A stretch of 8,522 bases of DNA, from the NCBI GenBank assembly GCA_000405605.1, contig ASPA01000048.1, forward strand, positions 1-8,522, read 5' to 3'. A program made the translations under genes and the position numbers. Position 1 is the stretch's first letter; each line of letters opens with the position of its first letter. The notes beneath the pieces were generated by a model that worked only from the letters and a program-made list of their open reading frames with translations, was not told the DNA's origin and ran no database searches. Shown here piece by piece: positions 1-6,335 of the stretch. This DNA is from Atribacteria bacterium SCGC AAA255-G05 (GTDB taxonomy: Bacteria > Atribacterota > Phoenicimicrobiia > Phoenicimicrobiales > Phoenicimicrobiaceae).

Positions 1-45
1 CGCCTGCCTGTGCAGGTACGGCAGACAGTCGGAAATGACAAAACG
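1..45. repeat. GC-rich segment, possibly the tail of a dispersed repeat
   Basis: The first 35 bases are about 63% G+C, far above the rest of the window. They contain small inverted repeats: CCTG/CAGG around 7-16, and CTGCC at 4-8 against GGCAG at 20-24. An open reading frame runs through this stretch into coaX, but it encodes nothing recognisable. I infer the edge of an intergenic repeat cut off by the window boundary. It could equally be a chance GC-rich spacer. Confidence 0.3.
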
Positions 46-72
46 GGATATAATTTAGGGGAGGGGATTGCG

Positions 73-840
73 ATGATTTTAGTTATAGATGTAGGTAATA
101 CCCATACAGTGATAGGAGTTTATGAAGAAGAGAAATTATTAGGCCATTGGAGAATTTCTACCAATTTGGAAAAAACCGAAGATGAATATGGTATGTTAGT
201 GAAAAGTCTTCTTGATAATTCTGGATTATCTTTAGTAGATATTAAAGGAGTGGTTATTTCCTGTGTCATCCCCCCGGTAACCTGGATATTAAAAAAGATG
301 TCTATAGATTATTTTAAAGTTTCACCTATTATTGTAGGACCGGGGACAAAGACTGAGATTTATATTAAGACAGACAATCCCAAAGAAGTGGGGGCAGATA
401 GGATTGTTAATGCTATTGCTGCATATAAATTGTATGGAGGGCCGGTAATAATTGTAGATTTTGGAACAGCCACTACATTTTGTGCGGTGAATACAGAGGG
501 AGTTTATCTGGGAGGAGCTATTGCTCCCGGGATTGAGATATCAGCAGAAGCCCTGGCTGAAAAGACAGCAAAATTGCCTAAAATAGAAATAATTAAGCCT
601 AAAAATTCTATTGGAAGTAATACTATTTCCGCTATGCAATCGGGAATATTTTTTGGCTATTTAGGACTAACTAATGAATTGATCCGGCGATTTAAGAAAG
701 AGCTGGGAGAAGATTCTGTAGTAGTGGCTACCGGTGGACAGGCGGAATTTATAGGAAACGAAAGTAAACTGATTGATAAAATTAATCCTTATTTGACTTT
801 GCAGGGATTGCGGATGGTTTATGAGATGAATAAGCTTTAA
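73..840 (+). CDS. coaX: Type III pantothenate kinase
   Basis: CoaX phosphorylates pantothenate to 4'-phosphopantothenate, the first step of coenzyme A synthesis, in the cytoplasm. It is a homodimer of the ASKHA fold and needs a monovalent cation. The 255-residue protein has the family's usual length and landmarks: the N-terminal phosphate-binding loop DVGNTH (6-11), GADR (107-110) with the catalytic aspartate D109, and DFGTATTF (129-136). A late ATGG motif sits near residue 222. The frame is open upstream to position 10, but those 21 codons come from a GC-rich non-coding stretch. The ATG at 73 begins exactly at the family's MxLxIDVGNT start and has a GGGGAGGGG Shine-Dalgarno at 58-66. A TATAAT at 49-54 has no convincing -35 partner. 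The stop codon lies two bases before an octamer array. Gene identity is secure. Confidence 0.96.
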   Translation: MILVIDVGNTHTVIGVYEEEKLLGHWRISTNLEKTEDEYGMLVKSLLDNSGLSLVDIKGVVISCVIPPVTWILKKMSIDYFKVSPIIVGPGTKTEIYIKTDNPKEVGADRIVNAIAAYKLYGGPVIIVDFGTATTFCAVNTEGVYLGGAIAPGIEISAEALAEKTAKLPKIEIIKPKNSIGSNTISAMQSGIFFGYLGLTNELIRRFKKELGEDSVVVATGGQAEFIGNESKLIDKINPYLTLQGLRMVYEMNKL

Positions 841-842
841 TT

Positions 843-877
843 TACCAATTCTCCAATTCTCCAATTCACCAATTCAC
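843..877. repeat. Octamer tandem array 1, downstream of coaX
   Basis: Four consecutive 8-base units with the core nnCCAATT fill 843-874 in perfect phase; only the first two bases of each unit vary (TA, CT, CT, CA). A partial fifth unit follows. The array starts right after the coaX stop and runs into units beginning TAGT (878-891) that follow a 7-base period. Arrays with the same or complementary core occur at 1967-2032 and 2337-2370. Short degenerate tandem repeats of this kind recall the STRR sequences of cyanobacteria, but I do not recognise this exact family. Confidence 0.75.
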
Positions 878-939
878 TAGTCGATAGTGAATAAGCCTAG
901 CGTATAGTTTTGGATTGATGAAATGTTTCTCTCAATTAA

Positions 940-1095
940 GCTAAAAGTTTAAAACGAAAAGCGAAAAACCATAATTCAAAACTCAAAACTTTTTCTCTTA
1001 GTACTAAATTTTAAATTTTGAGCTATGGCTTTACGTTTTGCGCTTTTTGCTTTTCGCTTGTCTACTATATACTATTCACTAACGACTAACGACTA
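940..1095 (-). repeat. Heptamer-phased palindromic repeat element, copy A
   Basis: This non-coding element consists almost entirely of 7-base units. Seven units fill 940-988 in phase. After a 16-base spacer (989-1004), thirteen more units fill 1005-1095 without an indel and end on the last base of the nadC stop codon. Read on the minus strand, the units drift in blocks: TAGTnnn, then AAAGCGn-like, then TAGCTCA, then AAATTTA twice. The two halves are imperfect inverted repeats of each other (AAACGAAAAGCGAAAA and CCATA segments in both), so the element could form a long hairpin. Copy B at 2044-2310 is the same element in opposite orientation. The open frame crossing it on the plus strand is repeat-derived and not a gene. 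Confidence 0.8.
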
Positions 1096-1938
1096 TATGA
1101 TTTCCATACTAATATCCAACGACTTTACAGAATGGGTAAGGGCACCAACAGAAATTAAATCTACCCCTGTTTGGGCAATTTCCCTTACATTTTTTAAAGT
1201 AATTCCACCTGATGCCTCAATTAAGGCTTTACCTTTAACCATTTTTACCGCTTCTATCATGGTATCTAAATTCATATTATCCAGCATTACTATATCAACT
1301 TTCATCTCTAAAGTTTCTTGGAGTTGAGATAAGTTTTCTACTTCCACTTCAATCTTTACTGTGTGGGAGATTTTTTTTCGGACAGAATTCACTGCCGATT
1401 TAATTCCCCCAGCCACTGCTATATGATTATCTTTAATTAATACAGCATCATATAAGCCGAAGCGGTGATTATGCCCTCCGCCCATACGAACGGCATATTT
1501 TTCTAACATTCGTAATCCGGGAGTAGTTTTACGTGTATCAACTATTCGAACCGGGAGATCTTTTACTTCCTGACAGAATTTAGAGGTAATGGTGGCTATA
1601 CCGGACATTCGCTGAAGGAAATTTAAGGCAACTCTCTCCCCCTTGAGAATGGTTCGGGCAGGACCGGTAATTTCTGCTAGTACTTTATCCCGAGCAACTT
1701 TTGTACCGTCTTTAATTTTTTCTTGAAAAATAATCTCTGAATCTAATTTTTGAAATACCAGACAGGCAACATCTAAACCCGCAACTACACCTTCCTCTGA
1801 GGTTTTAATTATCCCTTTGGCTTTTAATTTGGAAGGAATAATCGATTCGGTGGTAATATCTCCGGTGCCGATATCTTCCAATAAAGCTTGTTCTATTAGT
1901 TTATCTACCAGAATATTTTCTTTTATTGAAAAGTCCAT
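1093..1938 (-). CDS. nadC: Nicotinate-nucleotide pyrophosphorylase (quinolinate phosphoribosyltransferase)
   Basis: NadC converts quinolinate and PRPP to nicotinate mononucleotide, CO2 and pyrophosphate, the last step specific to de novo NAD synthesis. The 281 residues match the normal family length and no domain is missing. Visible signatures are EDIGTGDIT (21-29), ERVALNFLQRMSGIAT (101-116), DTRKTTPGLR (134-143) and the GGGHNHR...LIKDNH phosphoribosyl-binding block (153-172). Later come MLDNM, EASGGI and SVGALTHS near the C-terminus. The ATG has an AGAGGTG Shine-Dalgarno about 8-10 bases upstream. The gene follows nadB on the same strand after a 428-base spacer of repeats, unusually wide for a nadB-nadC operon. 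Its TAG stop codon is the first three bases of a repeat unit of element A. Confidence 0.97.
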   Translation of the reverse strand: MDFSIKENILVDKLIEQALLEDIGTGDITTESIIPSKLKAKGIIKTSEEGVVAGLDVACLVFQKLDSEIIFQEKIKDGTKVARDKVLAEITGPARTILKGERVALNFLQRMSGIATITSKFCQEVKDLPVRIVDTRKTTPGLRMLEKYAVRMGGGHNHRFGLYDAVLIKDNHIAVAGGIKSAVNSVRKKISHTVKIEVEVENLSQLQETLEMKVDIVMLDNMNLDTMIEAVKMVKGKALIEASGGITLKNVREIAQTGVDLISVGALTHSVKSLDISMEII

Positions 1939-1966
1939 CTTTAAAGCACCTCTTTCTTTAATAATT

Positions 1967-2032
1967 GACCGATTAACCTATTAGCCAATTTACCAATTAA
2001 TATTAATTAGCCGATTCACCTATTCATCAATT
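1967..2032. repeat. Octamer tandem array 2, upstream of nadC
   Basis: Units of 8 bases with the core nnCC(A/G/T)ATT run in phase at 1967-1998 (four units). After a 10-base interruption there are three more at 2009-2032. The variable positions are mainly the first two bases and the fifth base of each unit. The array lies just upstream of the nadC ribosome binding site and borders heptamer element B, as array 1 borders element A. No promoter is evident in it. Confidence 0.65.
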
Positions 2033-2043
2033 AAATTAATACT

Positions 2044-2310
2044 TAGTGAATAGTGAACAGTATTTAGTAGCCAAACGAAAAGCGAAAAGCGCAAAACTTA
2101 AAGCCATAGCTCAAAATTTAAAATTTAAATATATTGTTTTATATATTGATTTTCATCTTTCTTATCTCGCATGCTATATAGCAAAAATGAAAAGATAAAG
2201 AAGTAAAAATAGAACTTAAAATTTAATATTGAGAGAAAAAGTTTTGAATTTTGAATTATGGTTTTCGCTTTTCGTTTTAAGTTTTTAGCTGTAAAATGAT
2301 AACTGAAAAC
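2044..2310 (+). repeat. Heptamer-phased palindromic repeat element, copy B
   Basis: Twelve 7-base units run in perfect phase from 2044 to 2127. Aligned with the reverse complement of the last twelve units of copy A, 75 of 84 bases agree, with no gap. A second arm at 2242-2289 matches copy A's other arm with three substitutions and one missing base. About seven further units' worth of related sequence (TGnnAAn type) follows to 2310. Left and right arms are imperfect inverted repeats. A 98-base segment absent from copy A interrupts the centre. Together with the octamer arrays on both sides, this fills nearly all of the 428-base nadC-nadB spacer. I see no gene or terminator of standard form there. 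Confidence 0.8.
2129..2226. repeat. 98-base segment inserted in element B, bounded by 11-base direct repeats
   Basis: The sequence TTAAAATTTAA occurs at 2118-2128 and again at 2216-2226. Copy A has no counterpart of the bases between. The segment carries a perfect 12-base palindrome, TGCTATATAGCA (2172-2183), flanked by loosely complementary CTTTCTTATC and GATAAAGAAG stretches, so a hairpin is possible. This has the shape of a tiny non-autonomous insertion with a target duplication. The duplicated bases are very AT-rich and overlap the AAATTTA heptamers, so slippage or chance is also possible. No coding capacity is seen. Confidence 0.4.
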
Positions 2311-2336
2311 TTGTTTTTAAAATTAATAACTGAATT

Positions 2337-2370
2337 AATTGGTGAATCGGTCAATTGGCCAATCGGTCAA
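2337..2370. repeat. Octamer tandem array 3, overlapping the nadB stop codon
   Basis: Four units of the form AAT(T/C)GG(T/C)(G/C) fill 2337-2368 in exact 8-base phase. Each is the complementary dialect of the nnCCAATT units of arrays 1 and 2. The TGA stop of nadB (2367-2369, minus strand) falls inside this array. Alternate units are nearly identical (AATCGGTC at 2345 and 2361), suggesting a higher-order 16-base step. Confidence 0.65.
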
Positions 2371-3635
2371 TATATAATATGTTTCTTCCAGTTTATATCA
2401 TCTCTATCAGGGAAATCCTCGCGATAATGTGCTCCCCGGCTTTCTTCACGCTGCAAAGCTGAATTAGTGACCAAATCAGCTAAGATGGTAAGATTAGCCA
2501 ATTCAAAATCCTTAGTAGTTTTAAGTTCTGATTTAAATATAAATTTCCATTCGTTAATTTTTTGTCGTGCCTTTTTTAAATCAGAGGGGTTTCGAATGAT
2601 TCCTACTTTATTCCACATAAGTTTTTGTAATTCTTGTTTTAATTTTAAGGGGTCATATTCTTTGTATTTTTCTCGAGGGAAATTATAAGAAAGGTTTAAT
2701 TCTTTTAATTTTTCAATAGAATAATACGTATTGTTTTTTTTAATTTTTTGGGTAATTCTATTACCAAAAACCAGCCCCTCTAAAAGTGAGTTGCTGGCCA
2801 AGCGATTGGCTCCATGCACTCCCGTTGAAGTACACTCTCCACAAGCATAAAGATTGGTTATATTAGTTTGTCCCCAGGTATCGGTTTTTATGCCTCCCAT
2901 AGTATAGTGAGCTGCTGGGGCTACCGGGATATATTCTTTTTCTGGATCAATATTTAAGGCCAAACAATTTTTATAGATAGTGGGAAAGCGTTGGGAAAAT
3001 TTATCTTTTATTTTAGTAGCATCTAAATAAACGTAATCATTTTTAGTTTTTTTCATCTGGTCAATAATGGCACGGGCAACTATATCTCTGGGAGCTAATT
3101 CAGCCAGAGGATGATAAGAGTGCATAAATGATTCGCCATTAATATTTTTTAAAATAGCCCCTTCCCCTCGAACCGCTTCAGAAATAAGAAATTTGGGGCT
3201 TCCTTGGTGGAAGAGGGCAGTAGGATGAAATTGAATGAATTCTAAATCTGTTACTTTTGCTCCTCCCCTATAGGCCATAGCAATTCCATCTCCCGTAGCT
3301 ACGTCAGGATTAGTAGTATTGGAAAAAAGCTGTCCTGCTCCACCACTGGCCAAAATAGTTACTTTCGCTAAATAGGCGACAATTTCATTAGTATTACTAT
3401 CTAAAGCAAGTAGACCGTAACAAGCATTGTGTTCGGCTATAATATCTACTATTAAAATGTTCTCTTTAGTTTTTATTTTATTTTCATTAATTACTTTTTC
3501 AGAAAGAGCCCTCTCAATTTCTGCTCCGGTAGCATCCCCCCGAGCACGTAAAATTCTGGGTCTTTGATGAGCTGCTTCTAAAGCAGTTTTGTATTTACCT
3601 TCAACTTTATCAAACTTGGTTCCCAATTCTATCAT
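2367..3635 (-). CDS. nadB: L-aspartate oxidase lacking its N-terminal FAD-binding segment
   Basis: NadB oxidises L-aspartate to iminoaspartate, the first step of de novo NAD synthesis. The family normally has about 530 residues; this frame has 422. It begins near position 100 of the E. coli protein, so the N-terminal GxGxxG FAD motif and the following QGGIA-type segment are absent. The rest is intact: RILRARGDATG (27-37), ASGGAG (96-101), FHPTAL (H137), APRDIVARA (R183), HYTMGG (H243), HGANRLASNSLLE (R278) and the C-terminal helical domain. Spacings of H137, R183, H243 and R278 equal those of H244, R290, H351 and R386 in E. coli NadB. The ATG has an AAGGAG site, and an in-frame stop lies 15 codons upstream. 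The 174-base gap to the next gene cannot hold the missing 300 bases. A TATAAT (3658-3663) could be a -10 box. It is either a recent truncation or a split enzyme; activity is doubtful. Confidence 0.9.
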   Translation of the reverse strand: MIELGTKFDKVEGKYKTALEAAHQRPRILRARGDATGAEIERALSEKVINENKIKTKENILIVDIIAEHNACYGLLALDSNTNEIVAYLAKVTILASGGAGQLFSNTTNPDVATGDGIAMAYRGGAKVTDLEFIQFHPTALFHQGSPKFLISEAVRGEGAILKNINGESFMHSYHPLAELAPRDIVARAIIDQMKKTKNDYVYLDATKIKDKFSQRFPTIYKNCLALNIDPEKEYIPVAPAAHYTMGGIKTDTWGQTNITNLYACGECTSTGVHGANRLASNSLLEGLVFGNRITQKIKKNNTYYSIEKLKELNLSYNFPREKYKEYDPLKLKQELQKLMWNKVGIIRNPSDLKKARQKINEWKFIFKSELKTTKDFELANLTILADLVTNSALQREESRGAHYREDFPDRDDINWKKHIIY

Positions 3636-3809
3636 TTTTTTCTTCTCCTTTCTAATTATTATATTGATAAATTTATGCTATATATTTGTTCTTTAAATAT
3701 AACTTTTTTTACTAAATGTTATCCTTAAAAATAATGTGGAAAAGCGAAACTAATCAATAATCTTGAAGTCTATTACGTTATTAAAATTTTACCTTAAATT
3801 TTTTTGATA

Positions 3810-4835
3810 TTACTTATCCGGCCGAAGAACTATTTTAATAGAATTTTTTTTCTTTGCTCGCCTGAAACCTTCTTTCCAGTTACTTAAGGGTAATACATCG
3901 CTAACCAATTCTTTTAAATTTACTTTCCCTTCGTTTACCAGATTTATTGCCTTGTCCCAGGAAGAAGGTTTCTGAGTACGAGAACCAATAATACTCAGCT
4001 CTTTGTCAAATAAGATTTGGTCAAATCTAAGTTTAACCGGTTGGCGAACAATTCCTTCCTGAATATATCTACCTCCTTTCCTTATAAAATTTAATCCATA
4101 CTCCACAGCTTCAACGGAACCTGAACATTCAAAAACCACATCTACGCCATAACCTACTGTTAATTTCGACAAATAGTTCTCAATATCCTTCTTTTTTATA
4201 TTAAAAATTTGATTAATTCCAAGTTTTTTTGCTGTAGATAATCTTTTTTCATCACCTTCAATTCCACAAATAATTACTCTCGCTCCTAAGGACTTGGCAA
4301 TTTGAGCAATTAACAACCCCAAAGGTCCCGGTCCCAATACCAAAACTGTTTCGTGGGGCAATAAATTGGCTTGTTCTATTACTGCATGAACAGCACAAGA
4401 TAAAGGTTCAAAAAGAGAGGCAGAATTAAAATCAATATGAGGAGGAATTTGGTGGATACTTTCTTTTCTTATCACAAAATATTCAGCAAAAGCCCCGTTC
4501 ACAGCGGAACCTAACCCTTTACGATGAATACATAAATTATAATCTTTGCTCTGGCAAAATTTACATCGGCCACAAATATAGGCAGTAGTTTCAGTAGTAA
4601 CCCTGTCTCCTATTTTTATATTTTTTACTTCTTCACCTATTTCTACCACAACCCCGGCAGTTTCGTGTCCTAACACTACGGGAGGTTTTAGGGCTGAATA
4701 ACCGTAAAGATCGGTTCCACAAATTCCCGTTGCTTCCACTTTGATTTTTACTTCATTCGCTTGCGGAATAGGTTCGGGAATTTCTCTTAATTCTATATCA
4801 TCTTCACCTTTCCCGTATTTGACTAAAGCTTTCAT
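3810..4835 (-). CDS. Zinc-dependent medium-chain dehydrogenase (threonine/sorbitol dehydrogenase type)
   Basis: This 341-residue cytoplasmic oxidoreductase of the medium-chain dehydrogenase superfamily is complete from the MKALVKYG start to the C-terminal IKIVLRPDK. The N-terminal GroES-like domain carries the catalytic zinc residues C39 (in GICGTD), H57 and E58 (GHE) and E143 (FEPLSCAVHA). The structural zinc loop has four cysteines (C88, C91, C94, C102). The Rossmann fold opens with GPGPLG (168-173). The EPLSCAVHA motif and length suit polyol, threonine or secondary-alcohol dehydrogenases using NAD(H), but the substrate cannot be read from the sequence. An AAAAGGA site lies just before the ATG. 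It follows the paralogue at 5077-6102 on the same strand after a 241-base repeat-bearing spacer, so cotranscription is uncertain. Confidence 0.9.
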   Translation of the reverse strand: MKALVKYGKGEDDIELREIPEPIPQANEVKIKVEATGICGTDLYGYSALKPPVVLGHETAGVVVEIGEEVKNIKIGDRVTTETTAYICGRCKFCQSKDYNLCIHRKGLGSAVNGAFAEYFVIRKESIHQIPPHIDFNSASLFEPLSCAVHAVIEQANLLPHETVLVLGPGPLGLLIAQIAKSLGARVIICGIEGDEKRLSTAKKLGINQIFNIKKKDIENYLSKLTVGYGVDVVFECSGSVEAVEYGLNFIRKGGRYIQEGIVRQPVKLRFDQILFDKELSIIGSRTQKPSSWDKAINLVNEGKVNLKELVSDVLPLSNWKEGFRRAKKKNSIKIVLRPDK

Positions 4836-5076
4836 ATTTTCCTTTTACTCCATTTACAAGATCATCAATCCTGCTTATTTTAAATTAGTTAGCTGGTTAA
4901 CTGGTTTATTAGTTAACCAGTTTTATGTTAATTCATCAACTAGCTAACCAAGTAATTAATTACGCTGCACGCTATTCGCCAGAATAAGAGATACGAATAA
5001 TTTGGCTTTTTCCCTCTGCTCTCTTAACCAACTAACCAAGTAACCAGGTAACTAATTAACGAGATCGATATACGAA
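4836..5076. repeat. Spacer with two octamer arrays (4 and 5) and a possible hairpin
   Basis: Between the two dehydrogenase genes lie two arrays of 8-base units. The first (4885-4924) has GTTA-core units such as CTGGTTAA, with weaker units to 4956. The second (5021-5060) has complementary AAC-core units such as CAAGTAAC, five in perfect phase. AACTGGTT (4899-4906) and AACCAGTT (4915-4922) are exact inverted repeats. GTTAGCTGGTT (4888-4898) can pair with AACTAGCTAAC (4938-4948) through one G-U pair, giving a nested hairpin. No T-tract of terminator type follows it. The middle (4957-5020) includes short 7-base repeats (ACGCTGC, ACGCTAT). No gene is seen. Confidence 0.6.
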
Positions 5077-6102
5077 TCAAGGAATCACCGCTATTTTGAT
5101 GCCTTTATGAGCCAACATCATCTCTATTACAGTAGATATTTCACTAAGAGGAAATTCGTCGGTAATTAGCGAATCAATATCAATCGCCTTATTACAAATT
5201 AAATTTAAAGCTCTTTTAACATGTCCGGGTGTATGATGAAAAACTCCCTTTATGTTAATTTGGGAATAATGAATTAAACTGGTATCAATAGAAATTTTCG
5301 TTCCTCTTTTGCATCCTCCAAAAAGATTCACCGTTCCTCCCTTTCTTACCATCGATATAGTCTGTTCCCAAACCTCTGGTAACCCGACTGCTTCAATTGC
5401 TACATCTGCTCCTCTCTTATCTTCAGTAAATTTTTTCACTTCTTCAACGGGATCCTGGACTTTAGAAACATTTATTGCCTTATATGCCCCCAATTTCATA
5501 GCTAATTTTAATCTCTCCTCATGCGTATCAGTTATGATTACTCTTGCTCCCTTTAATTTAACTAGTTGTAAAAACATTAAACCTATCGGACCTGCTCCGT
5601 TTATAACCACTGTATCACCTAAATTAATATTTGATTCCTCAACTCCGTGAACCACACAAGAAAGTGGTTCTAAGAATGCTGCTTCTTTATAGCTTACTGT
5701 TTCGGGAAATAATAATAAATTTTGGGACACAATTATTCCGGGAATCTTTATATATTCTGCAAAAGCACCGCTTAATTGAATAAATAAACTATCGCACAGA
5801 CTATGTTCACCATTTTTACAGTAAAAACAGGAATTACAAGGTGCAGAATTAGCAGCTACTACTCTCATTCCCGGTGTAAAATTTTTAACCTTACTGCCTA
5901 CTTTTACTATATCACCGGCAAACTCATGTCCAAAAACAAAAGGCGGATTAAATAAATGATGTCCTCTTAAGTAGGTTTTACGATCTGTCCCACAGGTAAG
6001 CGCAGCTCTCACTTTTACCAAAACTTCATCAGGGCGGATATCAGGAATATTAATATCTTCTAATTTTACCTGGTTAGGTGCATAAAATACAGCTGCTTTC
6101 AT
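5077..6102 (-). CDS. Zinc-dependent medium-chain dehydrogenase, second paralogue
   Basis: This 341-residue zinc-dependent oxidoreductase has the same architecture as its downstream neighbour but is clearly diverged from it. Catalytic zinc residues are C37 (TCGTD), H59 and E60 (GHE) and E145 (LEPLSCVVHG). The structural zinc loop uses C89, C92, C95 and C103. The nucleotide-binding motif is GAGPIG (169-174). A basic or aromatic insertion (RKTYLRGHHLF, 41-51) after the first zinc ligand probably shapes the substrate pocket and differs from the paralogue. Start at MKAAVFYAP is the family's usual beginning, although no Shine-Dalgarno lies at normal distance; the nearest AAGGA is about 27 bases upstream. 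Likely reaction: NAD-linked oxidation of a secondary alcohol, polyol or sugar acid. Substrate unknown. Confidence 0.9.
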   Translation of the reverse strand: MKAAVFYAPNQVKLEDINIPDIRPDEVLVKVRAALTCGTDRKTYLRGHHLFNPPFVFGHEFAGDIVKVGSKVKNFTPGMRVVAANSAPCNSCFYCKNGEHSLCDSLFIQLSGAFAEYIKIPGIIVSQNLLLFPETVSYKEAAFLEPLSCVVHGVEESNINLGDTVVINGAGPIGLMFLQLVKLKGARVIITDTHEERLKLAMKLGAYKAINVSKVQDPVEEVKKFTEDKRGADVAIEAVGLPEVWEQTISMVRKGGTVNLFGGCKRGTKISIDTSLIHYSQINIKGVFHHTPGHVKRALNLICNKAIDIDSLITDEFPLSEISTVIEMMLAHKGIKIAVIP

Positions 6103-6204
6103 AGTTTTGTTTTTTAAATTTAAATTTTTCCTTTCTATATTTTTTGAAATTGTAAGTCTCCTCTCGTCCTTCTTTAACTTTAATGGTTAAAATAACACTA
6201 ATTC

Positions 6205-6225
6205 GTATCGAGTATCATGTATCAT
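6205..6225. repeat. Three heptamer units (GTATCGA / GTATCAT type)
   Basis: GTATCGA is followed by two GTATCAT units in exact 7-base phase, in the spacer between folT and the upstream dehydrogenase gene. This is a different sequence dialect but the same period as elements A and B. The remainder of this 233-base spacer (6103-6335) is AT-rich with no gene. Confidence 0.45.
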
Positions 6226-6231
6226 GTAAAG

Positions 6232-6285
6232 AAAAAAACTAGAGAAAAAAGATAGGAAACAAAAGCAATAAATATTTTTTTCTCT
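6232..6285 (-). terminator. Possible weak intrinsic terminator after folT
   Basis: Downstream of the folT stop on the minus strand, AGAGAAAAAA (6276-6285) can pair with TTTTTTCTCT (6241-6250) around a 25-base loop. It is followed by a run of seven T residues (6232-6238). The stem is nearly all A-T pairs and the loop is large, so the structure would be weak. It is the only terminator-like arrangement in the folT-dehydrogenase spacer. Confidence 0.3.
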
Positions 6286-6335
6286 CTTTCTTACTACCCC
6301 ACTAAATTTCACACTAACCTAATTAATTTATAAAA

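Noticed and set aside
49..54. TATAAT as the coaX promoter -10 box
   Set aside because: No acceptable -35 at 16-18 bases upstream, and the implied transcript start would fall within the Shine-Dalgarno region.
10..72. N-terminal extension of coaX by 21 codons
   Set aside because: It lies in a GC-rich repeat-like stretch, has no family similarity, and the ATG at 73 has a strong ribosome binding site at the conserved start.
667..864. Minus-strand open frame overlapping the coaX 3' end
   Set aside because: Begins in the octamer array and is antisense to coaX; no ribosome binding site or family features.
1025..1327. Plus-strand open frame of 100 codons
   Set aside because: Its first third is heptamer repeat and the rest is antisense to the well-supported nadC.
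843..2370. CRISPR-like array
   Set aside because: Units are 7-8 bases and directly contiguous, with no 25-40 base repeats and no unique spacers, and there are no cas genes.
5309..5650. Plus-strand open frame of 113 codons opposite the second dehydrogenase
   Set aside because: Antisense to a complete zinc dehydrogenase and without own signals.
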